Both the position numbers and the translations under genes were made by a program. Shown here one piece after another: positions 35,124 to 43,440 of a stretch of 64,000 nucleotides of DNA. Each line of letters starts with the position of its first letter. The first letter of the stretch is position 1. The notes under the pieces were generated by a model, which had not been told where the DNA came from, searched no databases, and saw nothing but the letters and a program-made list of their open reading frames with translations. The stretch comes from Diphasiastrum complanatum (Eukaryota > Streptophyta > Lycopodiopsida > Lycopodiales > Lycopodiaceae): assembly GCA_029204225.1 (NCBI GenBank), contig CM055097.1, positions 60,555,467-60,619,466 of the forward strand, read 5' to 3'.

Positions 35124-36148
35124 CAAGCAAGGGTCCTAGTCAGGCATGCTTTTAATATCCTTCCAAAGTTAAAATTCAATATGGAAGTACCTGATTCACA
35201 CTCTCGAAAAGTTAGGGTCAATACCTGCATTTCGATTTCTCTTATTCCTTTGGAAGCAAGCTGGATGAGCATGGAAGAAACTTCAATACCCGCTTCTATG
35301 TGTAAATCCAGGTTGTATTTTGTGTGGATGCTAGAAAAGAGCTGGCGTTGTAATATTTGGCGATTCCACTCCCATTGTTCACCATCAGATATAAATATAC
35401 CATTTCCATAGAAGGCGGTTAGCTGAGAAGATATAACTTTCCCCTGCAAAATAAGCAGAAATTGTTGAATACACTAAGGCTTCCAACATTTTATCAACTA
35501 AGAATTAGTGTCGATATTAGAAATCTTATTTAGAGAACGACTAGACATTTGCATTCACGACTTATGTCATACATGTATCGTAGCCTACGCTTCTGCCATC
35601 TAAGAAGCGTAGGCTACATGTGTCTCCTTTCAGCTCCTTGGAAAATGTTCTAGGTGACTCACTTATCCAGTAGCTATTTCCAAAATAGGTCTTAATAGCT
35701 GTCTTGTTTCATCATGTTTTCCAGAACCTTAAGAGAATGAGTCCGTCATTTTAATTTGACAAGATTATAAAACTGTACGAAATGCGTCCCTGTTGCAATA
35801 AAAAACGATAATTACATACGATGTTGTTACCTTGCCATAATTTTTCCAGTTTTTCTTGAATACGTACTCCATAATAACGGGATCAACAGTGAAGATATAA
35901 TTTGATAGGAAGGTTGAGACCCTGAAGGTGTCGTATTGCTGAGCATACTTAAGGATCCAATCATGCAACTGGCCTACGTTGCTGAACAGTTCAAAAGTGG
36001 ATCCGAATATGGGCCATGCTCTCGGACCTGGTGAGCTCTTATGTTGCAGAAACTGATAAATGCACAGGCAAGCAAGCAATCCTACAACGACATCTACCCA
36101 TTTGGCAACCCCAAACACCTCGAAGTTAAAAACAGAAATATTCGTCAT
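33062..36148 (-). CDS. Cytochrome P450, CYP86 clan, CYP704-like; six exons
   Basis: Spliced model (minus strand): 36148-35831, 35443-35225, 35040-34750, 34584-34201, 33855-33655, 33283-33062. Every junction is GT-AG and phase 0, giving 544 codons, a normal P450 length. Visible features: an N-terminal membrane anchor (about residues 14-36), proline hinge SPGPRAWPIFG, C-helix WEWNR, I-helix AGRRTT, K-helix ESLR, PERW, and the heme loop FSTFGAGPRSCIGK split by the last intron. RLYPSVPV and YSMGRMQFLWG resemble CYP704. Family members are ER-bound fatty-acid omega- or in-chain hydroxylases used for cutin, suberin or sporopollenin; the substrate here is inferred only. Oddity: the acidic residue before TT in the I-helix is Arg. 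A possible TATA box (GATATAAC) is near 36230. Confidence 0.9.
33484..33530. repeat. (CA)n microsatellite in P450 intron 5
   Basis: CA dinucleotide run of about 45 bp, inside the last intron of the P450 gene. Confidence 0.95.
35070..35120. repeat. (CT)n microsatellite in P450 intron 2
   Basis: CT dinucleotide run of about 51 bp on the plus strand, within the 184-bp second intron. It makes up more than a quarter of that intron. Confidence 0.95.
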
Positions 36149-36955
36149 GAAGAACTAGTTTATCTGAGTCGTCACTTAGTTCTTCTGAAGGACATAAACC
36201 TGCAATCAATTTCCAACAGGAAGAACTGGTTATATCGAGACTGATGCTGGATCGTTAATGCTGATTCTTAGTAAGTGCATCTGCTTTTGCTCATCACCCT
36301 TGATCATCTGAATAATAGTGCTGAAACATTTATTTTTCCATTCTGATAACGCCGATTGATCTAAATAACAGAGATGATGAACAATCTTATGCTTAGCTTT
36401 TCTCTTGATGCTTAACTACAAGCTGATGCACCTGTGACTGCCTAGAAAACAAGCAGCTTCAATGAAGGGCTGTAACTGTATATACAATCCTTTGTATGTC
36501 CAGAAAACATTTCCTTTCTATCTTTGTGTCTTGTTTCACAGGGAATCCTTTCTTTTTTAATAGGCGAATCGGTTCTGCACTGACCTTTCCATTGGGGAAT
36601 CCTTTGTGTTTGCAAGGGGAATGGATTCCACAATGTCGTTTCCATTGGGGAATCCTGCCATAGAAATGGCTTGGGCAACATGACCCAATTTGCTTATGTA
36701 AAGGATGACCAATGCTACCCAAAGTTTGTAACCTTATATGGATGGAATTTTACGCTTGCATCTAGTTGAAACATGTTTATGTTTTCTTGGACACTGCCCA
36801 TGTGTGAAACTTCGGTGATCAATCCCTCACCAAGAACTCTTTACCACCACACCACAAGGGGGCAGATGAAGATTAGGGACGGAGCTAACATTTTCCCACA
36901 TAGGAGTACATGGATGGAATTTTACGCTTGCAAAAAATTTCTACAATTTTTTGGC
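36149..36955. other. P450 upstream region with short direct repeats
   Basis: No gene is recognised. TTTCCATTGGGGAATCCT occurs twice (near 36585 and 36637). A 23-bp segment, ATGGATGGAATTTTACGCTT plus three bases, occurs at 36738-36760 and again at 36910-36932, flanking about 150 bp. The P450 promoter should lie in the left part of this interval. Confidence 0.45.
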
Positions 36956-37044
36956 CGACTCTATGGTCAACACTGCTAGCGTCGACCATAGCGTCTATTA
37001 AGTTCTGGTAATCGACGCTGCTAGCGTCGACCACCATAGAGTCG
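36956..37044. repeat. Interrupted inverted repeat (possible element end)
   Basis: CGACTCTATGGTC (36956-36968) pairs with GACCACCATAGAGTCG (37029-37044). Inside, GCTAGCGTCGACCA occurs twice in direct orientation and a smaller hairpin CTATGGTC/GACCATAG also forms. The structure is G+C-richer than its surroundings. It precedes element copy A and might be a terminus. Confidence 0.6.
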
Positions 37045-37833
37045 ATTACTAGAATCCGAATCGCGTGGCGCGTCGCAGTTTCTTCCCATTTCGATTTTTG
37101 ATTTTTGAATGCGAGAAAGAAGATATTTTTGTGCTTAGCGGTGGTGCTGCTCTCTATGGCTCTTCTAATTGTGCTTGATCTTTCTTATGCTTTTTTGTCA
37201 CAGCCAAAATCCTCTACCTTTTCACCATAGACAAGGCTTGGAGAAAAAATTGAGCATTGGACAAAAAGGCGAGCACCATAGCCAACATTCAAAAGTCTAC
37301 TAGTTTTTCTTTGATACACTAGTGTTTATTGTTGTTTATGTTCTTTTGTCATAGCCAAAGCTCTTTACTTTCTCACCATAGCCAGGGCTTGTGCAAAAAA
37401 GTCATTAGAGGATATTAGAACTCAAAATTGACCCTTTGTCAAGATGCTATTTTTGACTTCGCACGCTTTCAACGCTTATGTGTCCCAATGAATGGTGTCC
37501 ATCTGTGACGAACTGTAACAATGGTTGACGAACGAAAATTGTATTTAACTTTCCCGGCCAAATTTTCGTGATTTTCAAATATCCCGCCGAGCGACCACAA
37601 TTATAATCCGAATACTCTTATGTTGCCCGTCTTTGTACACTCGAGGTTGATTTGACGTCAATAGTCGTAAACTGTAGTTAACGAATCCTTGTAGTTTAGG
37701 AACTTCTTGTCATTCATAGGTATACCTCTCATTCTCTTCATTTTTTCTCTTATTTTGGATTGTCATTCTTAGGTATACCTCTCAATCTCTTCATTCTCTC
37801 CGTTCTCAGCTTGCGTACACGTATTTTCGACTA
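37045..37833. other. Upstream region of gene A with direct repeats
   Basis: No gene. An imperfect direct repeat of about 60 bp (TTTTGTCA(C/T)AGCCAAA...CACCATAG) occurs near 37190 and 37345. A 40-bp direct repeat (TTGTCATTC(A/T)TAGGTATACC...) occurs at 37708 and 37760, just before the gene A start, and could be promoter or leader sequence. Confidence 0.5.
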
Positions 37834-39179
37834 ATGGCTACACATAATCGGAGACCAAGAGGAACCATTGATGCAATCAATATTTGCAATGAAAAGAATG
37901 CAGAAGATCAATGGATACCAAGAATATATCAAAAATATTAATGGATCTTGATGCATCTCTCTGCAAAAGGATCATTCCGGAAAAGAAAAATATCGGATAA
38001 CATATATAGAAGCTCTTGGAAAGGCAAGATAATGGATTTCAAAGTATCACCTACTGGTCAATCTATCACGGAAGTTTTAGGTCAGCATGCTTATCTTCAC
38101 AATGAGCTCAACATTCATGTCTTCTTTCCAAATGATAGAAGAAAATGCAATTGTAAGTTTTTCGATTTGATTTATTTCGAGTTAGAATTTTCTTTAAATT
38201 ATATTTTTCTTGTGATATTTTTGTTGGTTTTGCAGATTTGTATCCATCAAATTTCATTGAATGGCAAACAGTGCAATCGATTGTAGAAATAATCAATGTC
38301 ATACATTCGGATATCAACATTTTACAATATAAAGGTCATTCTTCCAAATCACTTTTAGAGTCAGGAGTTTTCTTTTATGATTACACCTATTTTCTTGATA
38401 AATATGGTTTAGTTGGTAGATTAGAGCCATATCCTCTACCAGATTTTTCGAGTGAGGAATGGATTTCTCTTGATGCAACAATTTCAAAAAGTTTTTGATC
38501 TAGATTATATATTGATATTCAGAGTATATTAAAATGTAGCACTGGATCAAAGAATAATAGATTAAGTGGTATCTACCTTTTACTATGTTTGTTGATTTTT
38601 TTTTCCAAATGCAATGTTTGGAGAACGAAAACATTGTTTATTTGTAAGGACTTGAGTGCTGAAATAATCGCCGAGTTGTTGGATGATGATTGGGATACGA
38701 AACAAAATCAACTAGTTGAGTGCAGAGTATGTTACTCATCAATGACATTTACATATCACATCGAAAAATAAATGCTCACTTTGTTGTTGTATTATAGAAG
38801 ATGGATTAAATGCAAAAATATTTGGAAGCCACTTGATCAAGATTTTGGAATAAACCCTCAAGAGCAACTTCAAATAACAGTCAAAAGAAATGAGAGCATT
38901 CTTGCAATGATTGAGGTCGAGGAAGATTGGTGTCTCAATCACATTCGATCAGAACTAGACATGTTGCAATTCAATCTACTTCAATAATATCAATTTCGGT
39001 TAAATGGTGTAAAGGTACGTTATGCCATATGAAAATGTTCTTTTTTTAGATTTCTAACTGAATCGGTTTCAAAAAATATATTAACTAAAATAATTTCTCT
39101 GGTGCAGATAAGAGTAAGACAGGAGGAGCATATAAAATGCAAAGACATTGGAACATCCATCGAAATTGAAGATCCATAG
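37834..39179 (+). pseudogene. Gene A: three-exon gene of unknown function, copy A
   Basis: Exons 37834-38152, 38236-39014 and 39108-39179 join through GT-AG introns of 83 and 93 bp and keep one frame of 389 codons plus stop. That frame is broken only by in-frame stops at 37939, 38496, 38769 and 38985. A homologue lies on the minus strand at 62415-63026. Both share WRTKTLF/RRTSTLF, (C/F)KDLS, a WD(T/S)K segment, TYHIEK/HYHIEK, QDF and (M)(I/V)EVEE-W...IR(S/A)E. Both end with a short last exon containing (V)RQEEHIKCKD/RQDLVTCCKD. The C-terminal 70 residues alternate like a small beta-grasp (ubiquitin-like) domain, which is only a guess. No known family is recognised. It sits tail-to-tail with a C48-peptidase remnant in both copies. 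Confidence 0.65.
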
Positions 39180-39261
39180 ATTATGAACAATGGAATTTTG
39201 TATTATGTAATACAATTTTTTGTATACATCAATTTTGAAAATATATGAATCTCTTTTTCAA

Positions 39262-39424
39262 AGAGACTCTTTCATTTCTATGATCTCCACCCATGGTGCA
39301 GAACACAATGTAATTGCAACTAGACAATATGAGTTTTCGATAACAAGATTCATTGTCTCCCGCAGGAAATGTCTCATTGTCTCCATGGGGGAGATCTTCT
39401 GGCAATTGAACTCCAGTGACCACT
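39262..39424 (-). pseudogene. Duplicated last exon of a C48-like peptidase gene
   Basis: The minus strand encodes EFNCQKISPMETMRHFLRET followed by LVIENSY. This matches the last exon of the remnant at 39775-39927 (EVSPMKIMHFRQQTIKLVIENSY). It is a second, isolated copy of that exon located between gene A and the better-preserved remnant. Confidence 0.6.
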
Positions 39425-39774
39425 ACAATCAGATATATCGGCTTGCCCTCTTTGATGTCTCGGATATATCGGATATATTTTTGGTCTTCATTGCCTTGGT
39501 CTGTATTGTCCTTGTCTTGGCATATTTGGATATGTTCATAAGATGATCTGATCTAAGCTTTTCCACAACAAGGCAAGGCAGATGAAGGCCATGAAAAACT
39601 TACATGTAGGAACACCATAGAAGATGAAAGATAATAATTTGACATAATAACAAAAAAACAAACATGTTATAACAACCATAGAAAAATGTAAATATGTTTG
39701 CATAAAATCTTTCTATACATGTGTCTCATCCACATCAAGGGATGCCAATATACGACCTCTAAAATACATGCTAA

Positions 39775-40150
39775 TCAATGATCTCTAAAATCCATTTCTC
39801 CAGTTGGAAGTTGCTTGGGTGGAGAACACTCTGCCACTACAACTGGATATGAATTTTCGATCACAAGCTTTATGGTTTGTTGCCTGAAGTGCATTATCTT
39901 CATTGGGGAGACCTCCGGGCATTTAAACTGATAAAAACAAAAACACAATTAAATGTTATTAATCAAAGATTAGTTATTAGAAATATAATTAAGAAAAAAA
40001 ACAAAAACACTATTAAATGTTATTAATCGAAGATTACCTCTTCCAGATTGAGAAGTCCATCTTGGAGTGCAAGCCAATTAAAAAAAAATTTGACATTGCA
40101 TACCATATACCAACCATAGCAATTGAATTAACCTACTGGGAGGACTGTAG
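39775..40150 (-). pseudogene. Ulp1/C48-type peptidase, C-terminal remnant (copy A)
   Basis: Two minus-strand exons, about 40150-40038 and 39927-39775, join with GT-AG signals. They encode NCYGWYMVCNVKFFFNWLAL and then FKCPEVSPMKIMHFRQQTIK, ending in TGA. The counterpart at 61.8-62.25 kb has FSCGWYTLYNTKLFFEWF and PAHVYRFRQKI, so the two are homologous. C48 peptidases cleave SUMO/ubiquitin-like proteins with a His-Asp-Cys triad, and the Cys lies in this Cys-Gly-Trp region. Here a Tyr separates the Cys from Gly-Trp, suggesting damage. The N-terminal half with the catalytic His is missing. Two 71-bp dyads follow within 50 bp. Confidence 0.6.
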
Positions 40151-40193
40151 TATTCAATAAAACAAAAATTAGTAACAAATTTGAACATTATGT

Positions 40194-40351
40194 AATATCG
40201 GATTAACGCGCAGGAGCTTATAATAAAATATAAAAAAGAAACAAGCGCGCATCGAACCGATATTCAAAAAATATTGTTTGAATAGCGGATCAATGCGCAC
40301 GATATGAAAAGAAACCAAACAATAACTACAAGGGCACGTCGAACCGATATT
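40194..40351. repeat. Two tandem 71-bp dyad units (copy A)
   Basis: Unit 1 is 40194-40264: box AATATCGGATTAACGCGC, 35-bp spacer, inverted box GCGCATCGAACCGATATT. Unit 2 is 40281-40351: AATAGCGGATCAATGCGC, 35-bp spacer, inverted box of the form GGCACGTCGAACCGATATT. Each unit is exactly 71 bp. They match the units at 51.0-52.75 kb in length, box position and box sequence, although the spacers differ. This ties copy A to copy B. Confidence 0.85.
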
Positions 40352-40472
40352 GAAAAATTTTTACCTCTGGATCAACCATTTTCAACTTCGAATATGCTAT
40401 TGCATGTGGTACTAGAAAGAGTTCCAGTATTTTCTGTATATGGCTCCTGGCAATTTTGTGGGTGTGTGTAAT

Positions 40473-40750
40473 AGAGAGTTAGAATTAAAGTAGAATCATT
40501 GTGTTACTATACTATGGGTCCTATCAATGGATAAGGATCAGTTGGCCTTGCCACGAGGCAAGTCGACGGGACACGCGTCCCGCCAACGGCAACCTGGGTC
40601 ATGCATGGGTTGCCTGAGTGAACAACTATATGTACAGTGTAATTTCATTTTGAGAAATACAGTTGCTATGTGAGCTTGATGTGGAGAGTGTTTTTTGTCT
40701 GTGTTACTGTGTAGCATAATCCGTATTCCTGTGCAAAGCAAATTCTAAGT
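40473..40750 (+). repeat. 278-bp LTR, copia family 3
   Basis: The segment precedes a primer-binding site. It is repeated in inverted orientation, with the same 278-bp length, at 53808-54085. The shared ends are AGAGAGTTAGAATT and AATTCTAAGT, so they lack the usual TG...CA but include an 8-bp inverted pair TTAGAATT/AATTCTAA. The exact borders are uncertain by a few bases. Confidence 0.75.
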
Positions 40751-40762
40751 TGGTATCAGAGC
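40751..40762 (+). other. Primer-binding site (initiator Met-tRNA)
   Basis: TGGTATCAGAGC directly follows the 278-bp LTR, as expected for Ty1/copia elements. Confidence 0.9.
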
Positions 40763-42479
40763 CGTACAAGGAGTGTACACAGTACAACATCGCCGTTGAA
40801 GAGAGCTTCGGGAGAACTGTCTTCTGAGCGTTCGGGGTTTACGGCGGGTTGAAGATGGAAAGAGAAGCACTGGTGCACGGTTTCTAGTTTATAGAGGCTT
40901 GCCAAGCTCAGCAGAGAGATTATTAGCCTGTGCATAGCATCGGACAGGGAAAAATGTGGTGAAAAAATTGACAATTTTGAAGCCAGGTGAAAATTGAAAT
41001 CGGGTTTGGGGTTACGGTTTTTATAAATAATTGGTGATTTCTTCACTGTTTGTGCACCGTTTTGGATGTCATAAGGACAGGAAGGAAGCTAATCACATTG
41101 TCAACCAGCCATGGAGAGATTCTGAGGTTTATGTCAGAGATTTGTCAGATTTGCGGTAAAAGGTGAAAAAAGCCACTTTGTCAAGTTGAGCTAAAGTGAC
41201 CGTTTCTCTATGGAATTTCTTGAGTGAACACTCTACAGTCTTGGGATTAGTAGTGCAACCCTGCTCCAGGCCTCAAATTGTGCTCAAATCGATCCATAGG
41301 TGAGTTAGATCAAGCAAATTCGAGTGTGGGGAGGTGCGATCGTAGACAGGGAGGTCGCGGACTGTTCGCGCGTTGAACCAAAGGGAAACCATAGTGTTTC
41401 GAAGTGGACAGTGTCTACAAGACTCTCCATTGGTGCATAGAAGTTCTTAGATCCATTGGATAGAGGAGTTACAAGATCGACGACTCAGATTGTGCTACCC
41501 AGAAGGGATATCCACAATTGGATCAGATTCAACCATTGGATGGAGTCTAAAGGGTTGTTGAAGAGGGCCCTGAAGAAGTGAAGTGCTTTTTGGCCTTCAA
41601 CTTCATTAAAAATTTTCATACTGAAATTGGAGTTGGGTCCCTTCACAAGTGAAGAGTGAAGTTTCTTCAAGGTGAAGAAACAGTTCAAAAACTAGAAAAG
41701 TCCCTATTTTTGGGTCCTTTGCGCGTTTTGACCCAAACGAAAGGCTATAACCTCCAAATGAAGGGCACCCGGACTATACCTACCAGTACGGTATAGCAAA
41801 ACAGAGTGATTGCAGCAGAGAAAGTGTTCGGAGTATGCCAAAAGTGATTTCACCATTCCACTGGGCATGTTGGGAGTTGATGACTGAGTGCATTTCGGAA
41901 GGCGACGCCGATTTGGCTTTCAAATTGGTGGAAAAGCGACGAGTGGCCTGGTGAGGGAAAAAGTGCAGGTCATTATTTTCAACTTCTGACATCACTATTG
42001 GCCTCGGCATACTGTTTTTAGCCTACGACAGAAGTTTCAAGTAGTTTTGCGATGGCAAACATGGGAGAGTCCATTTTGAGTGAAGAAAGTAGCAAATTGG
42101 ACGGGATTTCCAACTATGCAGTGTGGAGATTCAAAATGAAAAACATACTGATGGAGAAAGACGTGTGGGAAGTCGTCACAGGTAATGAGAGAAGGCCGCC
42201 AAATGAAGCAAATATCAAAGTGTTCGACAAAAAGATGAGGAAAGCTTTGACCTTCATTAACTTGTCAGTGAAGGATCACATCAATACCCACATTTGTGAT
42301 GCTGTTACACCCAAACATGCATGGGATGTGCTAAAGGAGCAGTTCGAGACGTCAAATCCATCAAGAATCATGTTTCTGAAGTCAAAGTTGAATAGTGCCC
42401 GCATGGAACAAGGAGAGCACATTTAGACGTACATGACCAGAATCAAGACAATGAGAGATGATGCAACAGTCTAAATTGA
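40763..42479 (+). mobile_element. Copia family 3: leader and gag, 3'-truncated
   Basis: A 1.3-kb leader (40763-42051) precedes a gag frame starting at 42052 (MANMGESILSEESSK, then NYAVWRFKMKNILMEKDVWE, DAVTPKHAWDVLKEQFET). The frame has a TAG at 42424 (EHI-stop-TYMTRIKTMRDD) and homology fades near 42480. The layout is that of the copia gag (UBN2-type) region; no pol follows. The leader has a second copy at 24987-26275. Family knowledge: gag packages the RNA; this fragment cannot. Confidence 0.75.
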
Positions 42480-42499
42480 CAAGGAGAAAATACTAAGTC

Positions 42500-43103
42500 T
42501 TTAAAATGTAAAAACTTAATGTTTTTTCATTGTTCAAATGATTAAGTTCAATAATATTGATCATCCGGATCTAGTTGCTGCTGATGATAAAGAATATGCA
42601 AGTGTTTTAATTTCATTGCCTAAGAATGTTGTTATTTCCTGAATGTGAATTTTTTTTTTAAACTTTTATTTTCTATTGTAGGATGCACTTGTAATTGATG
42701 ACTTTGCAGCGGGACGAGGTGATTCTAGACAACATTCTTTCTCGTTTTAGAGGGATAGTGGACTTGGCCACTCTTTGAGGAATTTTCTAAAGAATGAGAT
42801 CTGTATTGCTCATTCAAAGTTCAGCCCAATTGGGTTAAAGCTTTATTTTATCATCTAGGAGGACATAAATTTGTTAAGACAAATAAGATCATTTTCGTCA
42901 AGAGATCTTGTGTTTTGAACATTCTAGGTTTTACTGATGAGAATGTTCCTTTAAGGAGCTCCCGTTATTCATTGTACTCTATGTATATTGAACTTAGTGG
43001 AAACAAAGATAATGCACATCTATTAGATGCATACTCAAGCAAAGAATTTCTTTATGACAATACAACTATAGAAGGATATACAAAAATTGATGATGAAGAG
43101 TGA
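42500..43103 (+). pseudogene. Unassigned exon-like sequence
   Basis: A frame ending with TGA at 43103 encodes PNWVKALFYHLGGHKFVKTN, then RSCVLNILGFTDENVPLRSS and LLDAYSSKEFLYDNT over about 98 residues. Its composition looks like real protein. An earlier block (about 42540-42640) followed by a T-rich stretch ending TTCTATTGTAG resembles an intron before GACGAC-rich sequence, but stops break it. I do not recognise the family. It lies between two retroelement insertions and could be part of the same host element as gene A. Confidence 0.3.
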
Positions 43104-43440
43104 ATACTTTGTTTTATGTCATTATACAATCCATACATTTACATTAGGAAATCATTTGATTATGATGCTCCTCTCTCTTGCTCCATGAATTTGCAAGATT
43201 TTTTGAACTTGTCATAATTTAATGACAATGATGACTGAATGTCTTTGTTATATTAAAATCATTTGTATATGGTACATTTTGAAGAAGAATATAATCTACT
43301 ATTCAACAATCTTCTATTTTCTCTCTTCATGTATGAACTTGCATGCTTTTCTAAACTTATTATATTTTTTGCATTTTGTTATTTGTCGAATCTATACTCT
43401 ACGATAGAACCACTGAAATAATTGACAAATATAACTTTGT
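43104..43440. other. A+T-rich interval
   Basis: No feature is recognised; strongly A+T-rich, directly before the truncated 5' edge of copia copy 2b. Confidence 0.5.

Noticed and set aside
39410-39850. CACTACAA words as possible CACTA termini of the element
   Set aside because: Both occurrences lie within C48-related coding sequence and are not followed by subterminal repeats or paired with an inverted end.
42840-43103. Treating the unknown exon-like frame as another element gene
   Set aside because: It has no counterpart in copy B, so membership in the histone-carrying element is not supported; it was kept only as an unassigned fragment.
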